Shown here: piece by piece, positions 52,691 through 60,540 of the stretch
How the letters are laid out: the number at the start of each line of letters is the position of its first letter
How positions within the stretch are numbered: position 1 is the first letter of the stretch
Assembly (NCBI GenBank): GCA_019637315.1
Contig: JAHBVU010000015.1
Location: 28,929-92,928, forward strand
Direction of reading: 5' to 3'
From: Gemmatimonadales bacterium
GTDB lineage: Bacteria; Gemmatimonadota; Gemmatimonadetes; Gemmatimonadales; GWC2-71-9
DNA length: 64,000 bases
The notes under the pieces: generated by a model
What the model was told of the DNA's origin: nothing
What the model saw: the letters and a program-made list of their open reading frames with translations, nothing else
Databases searched by the model: none
Program-made: the position numbers and the translations under genes

Positions 52691-53293
52691 TCAACGGGGC
52701 GGGTCGAAGTAGGGTCGCAGGGCGGTCCGGAGCGTGGCCAGCGCCGTCGTGAGCTGGTTGGCTACGGTCTGAACCGAGATGCCGAGGGCATTGGCAATTT
52801 CCCGGTGGGAGAGTCCCTCCCACCGGGCCATCAGGAAGGCAACCCTGCGGCGCTCGGGAAGCGCGGCCACGGCCCGGTTGACAGCCGCTTCGAGTTCCTG
52901 GTGTTCCAGGAAGTCCGAGGGCGGAGGACTCAGGCCGGGGTCAGCGCCGATCCGGGTCATTGCCGAGAGGCGGCGGCTCAGCCGTTTCCGCTCATCGAGT
53001 GCCAATCGTCGGCCGATCTGGAACAGCAACGCCTGGACCGATCCGTCCGCCTGCCAGTTCTCGCGATGCGTCCAGATCCGGACGAAGGTCTCCTGCACCA
53101 GATCTTCCGCGAGGTCGGCGTTGAGGAGGAGACGATCGAGGTAGGCGTGAAGCCGGCTCCAGTGCCGTGCCATCAACTGTTGCAGGGCAGCCTCGTCGCC
53201 CCCGCGAATTCTCAGCAGGAGTGTGTTGTCACTGGGTTCCTGACCGGAACTCTCGATCGAACCGACGAGGGCGCGCGGGCGGAGCGGCTGCAT
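52691..53293 (-). CDS. ECF-type RNA polymerase sigma factor
   Basis: The 200-residue protein has sigma region 2 (about 35-95; DLAEDLVQETFVRIWTHRENW) and region 4 (about 130-185; LPERRRVAFLMARWEGLSHREIANALGISVQTVANQL). The ATG at 53293 was chosen; an upstream one at 53329 is possible. With FecR it forms the regulatory pair of the SusCD locus: the substrate-bound receptor frees the sigma factor, which switches on the operon. It is divergent from the alpha/beta hydrolase at 53402 with about 110 bases between. Confidence 0.93.
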   Translation of the reverse strand: MQPLRPRALVGSIESSGQEPSDNTLLLRIRGGDEAALQQLMARHWSRLHAYLDRLLLNADLAEDLVQETFVRIWTHRENWQADGSVQALLFQIGRRLALDERKRLSRRLSAMTRIGADPGLSPPPSDFLEHQELEAAVNRAVAALPERRRVAFLMARWEGLSHREIANALGISVQTVANQLTTALATLRTALRPYFDPPR

Positions 53294-53401
53294 CGGTCGA
53301 ATGTACCGGTTGCCATGTGGCGGGCGCAATCCATTGTCCCGCCGGTGAGACTGCTGAAACCAAACGGGGTTGCATCACGTCGGGATATGGGCTGCAATCC
53401 T

Positions 53402-54271
53402 ATGAACACCACGCCGTCGTCGGGTCCTTCTGCTGGGTATCGAGCGCTCCTTGCGGCGCTCGCAATAGGCGCACCGCTGGGAACACCTCTTGCTGCGCAA
53501 TCGGTTGCCGGCACCACCTCGGCCGGGGTGTTCTACGAGGCATCCGGAACGGGCGACGCCCTCGTGTTCATCCATGCATTCAGTCTCGACCGGCGCATGT
53601 GGGAGCCTCAGGTCGCCGCATTCGACGATCGCTTCCGGGTCATTCGCTTCGACCTGCGCGGACACGGGAAATCGGTCCCCCCGGGTACCCCCTACACCGG
53701 CTACGACGACCTGCGCGCTGTGCTCGACACGCTCGGCGTTCGACGGGCCACACTGGTCGGTCTCTCCGCCGGTGCCGAGCTTGCGATCAACTTTGCCATT
53801 GCATATCCGGACCGGACTGCCGGGATCGTGCTGGCCGCCCCGGGCCTGGGCGGCTACCAGACCCCGCCACTACCGTGGGCCAGTCCCGTCTTCGAAGCCG
53901 CCGCGGCAGGCGATCCTGCCCGGGCTGCGAGGCTGTGGGCCGAAACGCCGATCATGGCGTTGCACGCCAACCCAAGCGCAGCGACTGCGGTCACCGCTCT
54001 GGTGATGGAGAATGCGCGGCTGTGGACCTATCGGCGTACCGAGCAGCCGCTGGTGCCATCCGCCAGGGAACGGCTCGGGGAAATCACCAGCCCGGTCCTC
54101 GTCATCGTTGGCGAGACCGACCTGCCGCACATCAAGGAGATCGCGCGTCTGCTGAAAGATGGGGTCGCCGGAACGACGGTGGTGACGGTTCCGAAGGCGG
54201 GACACCTTGTCAATCTGGACGCGCCCGACCTCTTCAACAGAACTGTTGCAGCCTTCCTCGAACGACGTTAG
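53402..54271 (+). CDS. Secreted alpha/beta-fold hydrolase
   Basis: The 289-residue protein has a signal peptide ending TPLAAQS. The fold is clear: oxyanion region VFIHAFSLDRRMW, then RFDLRGHGKS, nucleophile Ser in VGLSAGAEL (about residue 118), Asp in VGETDLPHI and His in KAGHLVNLD. ATGs at 53387 and 53402 are both possible; I took 53402. It hydrolyses esters, lactones or amides outside the cytosol. It is divergent from the sigma gene of the SusCD locus and may be regulated with it, but there is no direct sign of that. Confidence 0.89.
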   Translation: MNTTPSSGPSAGYRALLAALAIGAPLGTPLAAQSVAGTTSAGVFYEASGTGDALVFIHAFSLDRRMWEPQVAAFDDRFRVIRFDLRGHGKSVPPGTPYTGYDDLRAVLDTLGVRRATLVGLSAGAELAINFAIAYPDRTAGIVLAAPGLGGYQTPPLPWASPVFEAAAAGDPARAARLWAETPIMALHANPSAATAVTALVMENARLWTYRRTEQPLVPSARERLGEITSPVLVIVGETDLPHIKEIARLLKDGVAGTTVVTVPKAGHLVNLDAPDLFNRTVAAFLERR

Positions 54272-54412
54272 CGGGAATCGCGGGAGGACAACAGGCAGCC
54301 CTCCCTGGCGCAAACCCGGGTTTGGTCGCATCCTCTCCGGACGGAACGCCCCTCGGGCTCCTGCCCGGTACCCTTTCCACGGGCAGACCCACTCCTTTTC
54401 GCGGAGCTGGCA

Positions 54413-54676
54413 ATGGACCTCTCGTCGATCCTCATTCAGGTGATCAGCGGCGCAGTCGGCGGCAACCTCGGCGGCCTCCTCAACAAAGCCAAGAGCCTGG
54501 GCCCGCTCATGAACACGGTATTGGGTGCCGCCGGCGGCGTTGGGGGTGGCCAGCTGCTCGGCGGCCAGCTGGCGGGGCTCCTGGGGAACGCTACGGCCGG
54601 CAACGCCACTGCCTCCGCCGTGGTTGGCCTCATCGTGCCGTTGGTCGCAGGGCTCCTGAAGAAGAAGGCCGCCTGA
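54413..54676 (+). CDS. Small Gly-rich hydrophobic protein
   Basis: The 87-residue protein has the start SSILIQVISGAVGGNLGGLLNK, a Gly/Leu-rich centre (GGQLLGGQLAGLLGN), a hydrophobic end (SAVVGLIVPLVAGLL) and a basic tip (KKKAA). It is likely a membrane protein or a self-assembling glycine-zipper protein. A GGAG site is seen upstream. It is convergent with the fasciclin gene, with the nested inverted repeat between. No family name is known to me. Confidence 0.65.
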   Translation: MDLSSILIQVISGAVGGNLGGLLNKAKSLGPLMNTVLGAAGGVGGGQLLGGQLAGLLGNATAGNATASAVVGLIVPLVAGLLKKKAA

Positions 54677-54682
54677 GCAACG

Positions 54683-54817
54683 GCTGCAGTTCAATCTTGG
54701 GCGGCACGGGGGCACGTTGTCTCGACACGCGGTTTCGGTAGAACGGCAACCGAGACAACGTGCCCCCAAGGTTGGATCCGCGCCCGCAGGGAACACCCTG
54801 CCGGGCCGAACTGCAGC
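54683..54817. repeat. Nested inverted repeat between convergent genes
   Basis: The outer arms GCTGCAGTTC (54683-54692) and GAACTGCAGC (54808-54817) and the inner arms GGGGGCACGTTGTCTCG (54708-54724) and CGAGACAACGTGCCCCC (54751-54767) are both perfect. The inner loop has 26 bases. It lies between two convergent genes and may end transcription in both directions. The nested form and a length of 135 bases also resemble a non-coding mobile element. Confidence 0.6.
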
Positions 54818-54832
54818 TTGCTTCGCTGCGGA

Positions 54833-55915
54833 CTACTTCACCAGGACCCCGTCGATGACGTGAATGACCCCGTTTCGCGCATCGACCGCATCGAGGGCCA
54901 CGAAACGGATCCCATTGACCGACGCGACATCACCCTGAATCCGTAACAGCAGCTTGCCCAGCGGCCGAAGGAACCGGAACACCCGAAGTTCAGATTTCGA
55001 GAACTCATGCCCCACCACATGATCCAGGAGCACCGCCCGGAGCCCGTCAATCTGCGCCGGATCGGTGAGCGCATTGATTGACGCGGCGGTGAGGCCGAGC
55101 CTGGCAAAGGCCGCGTCCGTCGGGGCAAACACGGTCAGGTTTGCATTCTCATTCGCGAGCGCATCCACGAGCCCTGTTTTCACCACGGCCGCCACAAGAG
55201 CCGTAAACTGACCCTGGCCCGCAAGCGCCACGGCTGCCTCGACAATGGTGGGTCGCGAGTCCGGCACAGGAAGCACCTGATCGATCACGTGAATGAGCCC
55301 GTTCGACGCCCGAATGTCGCCCGCGACGATATCGATGCCATTCACCGTGAATGCCCGAGCTCGGTCGGCCCGCTCGAACTCGATCGTGATCGGCCCGAGC
55401 GTGGAGGACCGGATGTCGAGCCAGTCCAGCGGCCGGAAGAAATCGGTCCGGATGTTGACTTTCGGAATCACGTGGCTCAGCAGCACGGTCTGCAGCGTCG
55501 CAATGGGAATCTGCTCCAGCGAACCGAGGCCAAGTCGTCCCAGCAGAGCAACGAACGCATCGTTGGTGGGTGCCAGCACGGTCCGGGCCCCGGGCGCGTT
55601 GAGAGCATCCACGAGGCCAGCCCTGACCACCGCCTGCACCAGAATGGAGAGATCGGGCGTTTCCGACGCAATCTCGACAATCGTCTTCTTGCCGCCCGAC
55701 GGGGCGGCCGCCGCAACCCGCAGCTCGCCGGCCTCGAGCCTTTCGAGTTCGCGACTTGCCTCGGCCTGCAGTTCTGCCACGGATTCGCCGGAGGGTATGG
55801 AGAGGTCCGGCTGCGGGATCGGGTTGCTGGGTTCGGTGGGCGGCGAATCACCGCAGCCAACGAGCAGCACGGAAAGGGCGACGGCCGCCAGGCCGTGGGT
55901 CACTCTGGTCCGCAT
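54833..55915 (-). CDS. Two-domain fasciclin (FAS1) lipoprotein
   Basis: The 360-residue protein has a lipoprotein signal ending VLLVGC. A Pro/Glu-rich linker leads to two FAS1 domains at about 75-205 and 225-360. Each has the family pattern: RTVLAPTNDAFVALL and GLIHVIDQVL in the first, LTVFAPTDAAFARL and GVIHVIDGVL in the second. FAS1 proteins mediate cell-surface adhesion. ATG at 55915 gives a normal signal. It is divergent from the second ECF sigma gene, with about 130 bases between. Confidence 0.92.
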   Translation of the reverse strand: MRTRVTHGLAAVALSVLLVGCGDSPPTEPSNPIPQPDLSIPSGESVAELQAEASRELERLEAGELRVAAAAPSGGKKTIVEIASETPDLSILVQAVVRAGLVDALNAPGARTVLAPTNDAFVALLGRLGLGSLEQIPIATLQTVLLSHVIPKVNIRTDFFRPLDWLDIRSSTLGPITIEFERADRARAFTVNGIDIVAGDIRASNGLIHVIDQVLPVPDSRPTIVEAAVALAGQGQFTALVAAVVKTGLVDALANENANLTVFAPTDAAFARLGLTAASINALTDPAQIDGLRAVLLDHVVGHEFSKSELRVFRFLRPLGKLLLRIQGDVASVNGIRFVALDAVDARNGVIHVIDGVLVK

Positions 55916-56049
55916 GACTACTCCTGATGGTTGGTTGGGAGAGATTGGTTCAGACCGAGTAAGTACCCGTGAGATCGCATCCGTGACCAGCGTGCGCCCC
56001 AGGGCGGGCCGCACTGGTCATCCGGCCGGCCTTGCGGGTAAGGTGTAGA

Positions 56050-56628
56050 ATGACTCTAGCCAGCGAACCGGTAGCCGGGTCCATTCCGGTGTGGACCGCC
56101 CGCCTTCGCCGCTCCGACAGTTCTGCCATGGCGGAGCTGTTTGAAGCCACTCATGATGACTTACTACGCTACGTCAGGGCGCTTCTGGGAGACCGGGCCG
56201 AGGCGAATGACGTGGTGCAGGAGGCCTTCATCCGCATCTGGTCCGCACGCAGTTCGCTCGACCCGGCGCGGTCGCTACTTGCCCTGCTCTATCGCACGGC
56301 GCGGAACCTGGCACTGAACCACCTGCGCGATGAGCGGACCCGCGAACGGCTGTTGGCACAGCACGAGGCGCCGTTCCAGTGGCGCGATCCTGGCCCCGAA
56401 GCACTCCAGGCCGAACGCGAGCTCAGCGAACAATTGAGCCGGCTGGTAGAGCAACTCCCCCCCCGCCAGCGAGAAGCCCTGACCTTGAGCCGGGTCCAGG
56501 GCCTCTCGCATGAGGAGATCGCGGCCGTAATGGGCGTTGCGCCGCGCACGGTCAACAATCACCTCGTCCGGGCCCTCGAGCACCTCCGCGACCGCTTGAA
56601 TGTCTCCTCCACTGGAGGGCGATCATGA
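56050..56628 (+). CDS. ECF-type sigma factor of the second TonB regulatory system
   Basis: The 192-residue protein has region 2 (about 30-95; DRAEANDVVQEAFIRIWSARSSL) and region 4 (about 125-180; LPPRQREALTLSRVQGLSHEEIAAVMGVAPRTVNNHL). The ATG at 56050 is close to AAGGTG; a shorter start at 56128 is possible. It overlaps the FecR gene by four bases (ATGA). It serves the sigma/FecR/receptor cascade with the two following genes. The layout (sigma, FecR, receptor in one direction, with coupled starts) is tighter than in the first system. Confidence 0.91.
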   Translation: MTLASEPVAGSIPVWTARLRRSDSSAMAELFEATHDDLLRYVRALLGDRAEANDVVQEAFIRIWSARSSLDPARSLLALLYRTARNLALNHLRDERTRERLLAQHEAPFQWRDPGPEALQAERELSEQLSRLVEQLPPRQREALTLSRVQGLSHEEIAAVMGVAPRTVNNHLVRALEHLRDRLNVSSTGGRS

Positions 56629-57545
56629 GTCAGAATTCCGCCAGCGGGCTGCCTCCCGAACTCGACCATGCCCTTCGCCAGCACCCCGACGGCGCACGGC
56701 TCAGCGGTCTCTGGGTTGCCTTAGGGAACACAACACCCGCTCCGATTCAGGAGATCACCCGGGCCCGAAACTGGGCCGGAATCGAGGCGCGCATGGCCGC
56801 GGCTCCGGTGATCAGTCCACGCCGCCAAATCCGGGGTCGCATCCTGCTGACATTGGCGGCCGCGGCAGCCCTGCTGATCACCGTCGCCGGCATTCGTTGG
56901 ACCACAGGCCATGCGATTCGAGTTCCGCCGGGCGAGCGGAAAACGGTCACCCTGCCCGACGGCTCCGCGGTCGACCTCGCGGGGGGATCGGTGCTCCGCT
57001 GGCGCAGGAATCTTGGGACTACGGGCTACCGGGACGTCGAGTTCGAGGGAAGCGCGTTCTTCTCCGTCGTAAGCGCCGGCAGGCCATTCAGGGTGACGGC
57101 CGGCAGCGCACACATCACGGTCCTCGGCACGCGCTTCGCCGTGGATGTTGGCCGAAGCGGGGCCGAGGTGAGCGTGGCGGTGGAGGAAGGACGGGTGGCC
57201 GTGGCCGGGCGCGACCGATCCGCGCGGGTGGTGCTCGGCGCGGGTCAACGGACCGTAGTCGATCGGAACGGCGGCCCGACGCGTCCTGGTACCATTGCCA
57301 CTGCCCACCTCGCGCCATGGCGAACCGGAGGCTTCGCAGCTGTCGACGAGCCACTGGAACTCATCTTCGAGCGACTGGCCAGGCAATACGGGATGGAGGT
57401 CGATCTCCGCAACGAGCGGGCGGCGCAGCTGCGACTGAGCCTCTACTACCCCGGCACGACGAGTCTGGAGACGATCGTCCGCGACCTTGCCACGGCTCGC
57501 GACCTTACCTGGCGGAAGACAGCAAGGGGATTCGTGCTCGAGTGA
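56625..57545 (+). CDS. FecR-family anti-sigma regulator, second system
   Basis: The 306-residue protein has a cytosolic part (1-72), a membrane helix (about 73-93; ILLTLAAAAALLITVAG) and a FecR domain (KTVTLPDGSAVDLAGGSVLRW; FEGSAFFSVVSAGRPFRV). The end (LIFERLARQYGMEVDLRN, then FVLE) is the receptor-facing DUF4974-like part. Start and end overlap the neighbours by four bases each (ATGA and GTGA). It should receive the signal from the receptor STN domain and act on the sigma factor. Confidence 0.92.
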   Translation: MSQNSASGLPPELDHALRQHPDGARLSGLWVALGNTTPAPIQEITRARNWAGIEARMAAAPVISPRRQIRGRILLTLAAAAALLITVAGIRWTTGHAIRVPPGERKTVTLPDGSAVDLAGGSVLRWRRNLGTTGYRDVEFEGSAFFSVVSAGRPFRVTAGSAHITVLGTRFAVDVGRSGAEVSVAVEEGRVAVAGRDRSARVVLGAGQRTVVDRNGGPTRPGTIATAHLAPWRTGGFAAVDEPLELIFERLARQYGMEVDLRNERAAQLRLSLYYPGTTSLETIVRDLATARDLTWRKTARGFVLE

Positions 57546-60214
57546 CGCGCTGCCTGGGAATTGCCTGGACGACCGGCCTCGGACTCACGCTCCTTACCCA
57601 CGGGGTGACGGCACAAGACACGACGCGGGTTTCCGTCGTGCTGCGCTACGTGCCGGTTGCCCAGGCCCTCGAGCGGCTGGTCGAGCTGTCGGGTATCAGC
57701 TTGGTCTTCGACCCGGCGCTTGCCCGGGGGCAGCGGGTCTCATGCCTCGCGAGCGGCGTGCCGGCCGAGACACTGCTCCGATGTATCGTGCGCGAGGCAG
57801 GCCTCGACTTCTATCGTCTCTCGTCCGGCACCTACGTCGTGATCGCTGAGGCGGCGGGGGCACCCCGACTCGCCGCCCTGGCCGGAGCAGTCATCGATGC
57901 AGAGACGGGGCAGCCACTCGCTGGCGCCCGGGTGCACATCGGGGCCGGTCCTTCTCAGGAAACCTCTGAGTTGGGAACGTTCGCGTTTGCGCGGCTACCG
58001 CCGGGGCGTTACCAGATACAGATCATGGCCATCGGTTACCGGCGTGGCGGCGTCGAGATCGACCTGCCGCCGGACGGCAGCCTGCGCAAGCTGGTCCACC
58101 TCGTTCGCTCGCCGCTGGCCCTCGACCCCATCATCGTAAACGGCAATCCCTCGCCAATTGGTCTCCCTGCCAGGGGCAACGTCGTCATTGCCGACTCGGC
58201 CATTCGCGAACCGGGACCGGCTACGCTGGTACATGCCGCCGCCAACCAGCTGGGGGTGGCACAGCGGAGCACGCTCAGCGACCTGCATATCCAGGGGGGA
58301 GAGGCGGGCGAGCACCAGTACCGCATCGACGGGGTGCCCGTGTTCGATCCGGTGCCGATGGGCCGGACTTTCGGTGGACTCAACCGGCTCGCCGTGCGGC
58401 AGGTAACAGTCCGGAAAGCCGGCTTCGGCGTCGAGTTCGGGAGCTTCACGGCAGGTGTCATCGACCTCGAGCAGGCGGTTGGCGACACCAGGCGGGCCAC
58501 GGCCGCGCTCGCCGCTGATCCCTTCGCCGTGAGTGCCCGCCTTGCGTTCCCCCTCGCGGTCGGAGCACATCGGCTTCAGACCCTCGTGGCTGTGAGACGG
58601 AGCCTTTGGGGACTCGTCACTCCCGAGCCGTATCGTCAGACCCTGCAGTCCTGGACAGGCGTTGACCGGATTCTGCTCGGTCAGTTCTCCCCGGTAGCAG
58701 CCGGCATCCCGGTCACAACGCCATTCACCCCCACCACCATCGACAATCGGATTCGGTTCGCCGACTTGCATACAGCCGCCCGATACCAACTGGCGCCCTT
58801 CAGCGCACTTGCCGCGTCGGCCTACTACGCCAGCAACGAGATCGGGACCGACCTGACTGCCGTTGCACCTGTTGATCCTGGGAGCACGCTCACCCTGGCC
58901 AGCAGCGATCATTTCCGCTGGAAGACGCTGGCAGCGCAACTCCGCTACGAGGCTCTATTCAGCGCCCGTACGTCAGGCTTCCTCAGGCTGCGTTTCAGCG
59001 ACCATCAGCTCGACCATGTGCAGCAAGTGAAAGCAGGCGCCACCACGCCCGCAGGCTTGCTTCCTCCGCACGAGGGCAACGGGATCCGCGAGGCTGCGAT
59101 CGAGTCGTCGTTCTCGCACGCCCTCGGGACGGGAACGACGGCGGTCGCGGGGATGGATGTCGCGCGCACCACGAGCGAGATGGTGATGGACAATGACGTG
59201 TACCGGCGGATGGCGAGCCGTGCCTCGGTGGTTCGAATCGCGCCCTGGGCATCGCTGCGGGCCCAGCTCGGCCCCAGCACAGTCCTCAATGCCGGCACGA
59301 GGGTGACCGTCATGCCGGCCGGCCGGGCCACCTGGTGGGAACCGCGGATCGCGCTGAGCGGCGATACACCGCTCGCGCAGGGCGAGGTCTCCTGGCGCCT
59401 GTCGGGCAGCGTCCATCGCCAGTTTGTCAACCAGTTCGAGGTGGCCTCGGTTGGGCCGAGCGCGCTGGTGCCGGTAGTGCGCTTCTGGTTACCGGTCGGT
59501 CCCGGGGTACGACCGCCTCTGGCCTATCACCTCGCGGCAGAAGCGCTCTGGCAGCTGCCAGGAGGCTGGGATTTCCGTGGCGAACTGTACGCCAAGTGGC
59601 TACCGAACCTCCAGGCGCTGGACAACGCCGCTCTGCTCGATCGGGACGGGACGGCGCCAATCCTGGCCGAAAGCAAGGGAACAGCAGCCGGAGGCGGCAT
59701 CCGCGTAACCCGCACTCAGGGTCCCGTTCGGATGGAGGCCGGGTACGACTACAGCGTATCGCGCCGCACCTTCCCCTCGCGCTTCGGCGGCCGCGAACAA
59801 CCCACATCCTGGAACGAGCCTCACCGGGTGCTGCTCGCTGTGGACGTCGCCCCGACCCGATCGCTCGCGCTCTCGGCGCGGGCGCGCGGGATCTGGGGCC
59901 GCACTTGGGCGCTCCGGCAGGTGTATTACGACCTGCTCACCCTCAGCGGTCGCGGGGACGAGCTTCCCATTGGCAGCCCGGGGAATGACCGGTTGAGTAC
60001 CCTCTACGACGCGGACGTTGGCGCCACCTGGGCTGTGCCCATCGGGGGAACCACCACCGAGGTCGGTGTGACGGTGCTCAACGCCCTCAACGTCACCAAT
60101 GAACTGGACCGCTGGCTGGTGCCACAGCCCCCTGGAAGTGGAACGGCCTTCGCGACTCCCCCCCGCCTGCTGCCGCGCCGTCAGCTGCTGATCTCGGTGC
60201 GCACAGGTCGGTAG
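57542..60214 (+). CDS. TonB-dependent receptor with STN signalling domain
   Basis: The 890-residue protein starts at a GTG overlapping the FecR stop. Signal peptide residues run to about 26 (THGVTAQ). The STN domain is about 30-105 (ALERLVELSGISLVFDPAL), the carboxypeptidase-regulatory-like domain about 115-195 (AGAVIDAETGQPLAGARVHI), the plug about 205-320 (YRIDGVPVFDPVPMG, GGLNRLAVRQVTVRK), and the barrel follows. It lacks the long SusC-type plug insert and has no SusD partner. The longer upstream open frame in the same phase is an artefact of the overlapping FecR gene. The substrate is unknown. Confidence 0.92.
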   Translation: MTRCLGIAWTTGLGLTLLTHGVTAQDTTRVSVVLRYVPVAQALERLVELSGISLVFDPALARGQRVSCLASGVPAETLLRCIVREAGLDFYRLSSGTYVVIAEAAGAPRLAALAGAVIDAETGQPLAGARVHIGAGPSQETSELGTFAFARLPPGRYQIQIMAIGYRRGGVEIDLPPDGSLRKLVHLVRSPLALDPIIVNGNPSPIGLPARGNVVIADSAIREPGPATLVHAAANQLGVAQRSTLSDLHIQGGEAGEHQYRIDGVPVFDPVPMGRTFGGLNRLAVRQVTVRKAGFGVEFGSFTAGVIDLEQAVGDTRRATAALAADPFAVSARLAFPLAVGAHRLQTLVAVRRSLWGLVTPEPYRQTLQSWTGVDRILLGQFSPVAAGIPVTTPFTPTTIDNRIRFADLHTAARYQLAPFSALAASAYYASNEIGTDLTAVAPVDPGSTLTLASSDHFRWKTLAAQLRYEALFSARTSGFLRLRFSDHQLDHVQQVKAGATTPAGLLPPHEGNGIREAAIESSFSHALGTGTTAVAGMDVARTTSEMVMDNDVYRRMASRASVVRIAPWASLRAQLGPSTVLNAGTRVTVMPAGRATWWEPRIALSGDTPLAQGEVSWRLSGSVHRQFVNQFEVASVGPSALVPVVRFWLPVGPGVRPPLAYHLAAEALWQLPGGWDFRGELYAKWLPNLQALDNAALLDRDGTAPILAESKGTAAGGGIRVTRTQGPVRMEAGYDYSVSRRTFPSRFGGREQPTSWNEPHRVLLAVDVAPTRSLALSARARGIWGRTWALRQVYYDLLTLSGRGDELPIGSPGNDRLSTLYDADVGATWAVPIGGTTTEVGVTVLNALNVTNELDRWLVPQPPGSGTAFATPPRLLPRRQLLISVRTGR

Positions 60215-60294
60215 CTGCGGAACGGCCCGACCGGCACGAACGGCTTCGCCAGCCGTTCCCGATCGGCCTGGGCTCGGTCACGCCAGCCGCCCTT

Positions 60295-60537
60295 TCACTC
60301 GTGATACGCCTCGTCCCCAGGGGTCTCGGGCGCGCCGGCTCGCCGACGGTCAGGTACGGCAAGTACCAGGACGCAGGCCGCCGTGCCCGCAAAGCCGAGG
60401 GCCATCAATAGCGGCCCCGACCGGCCACCCAGCCACAAGGCCAGCCCGGTCAACCCGATGGCGTTCATCACGAAGTTCACCAGCAGCCCCCAGGCACGAA
60501 CCCGAAACGGACCAAGCGGGCGGTCGAGCCAATCCAT
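60295..60537 (-). CDS. Small two-helix membrane protein next to the Nramp-like gene
   Basis: The 80-residue protein has two membrane helices (VNFVMNAIGLTGLALWLGG and LLMALGFAGTAACVLVLAVP) and a basic, hydrophilic tail. It begins just three bases after the stop of the Nramp-like carrier on the same strand, so it is translated with it. It may be a small partner subunit. No family is recognised. Confidence 0.68.
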   Translation of the reverse strand: MDWLDRPLGPFRVRAWGLLVNFVMNAIGLTGLALWLGGRSGPLLMALGFAGTAACVLVLAVPDRRRAGAPETPGDEAYHE

Positions 60538-60540
60538 AGT

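Noticed and set aside
56600..57541. N-terminal extension of the second TonB receptor
   Set aside because: This part overlaps the FecR gene in another phase; the receptor starts at the GTG at 57542, before a normal signal peptide.
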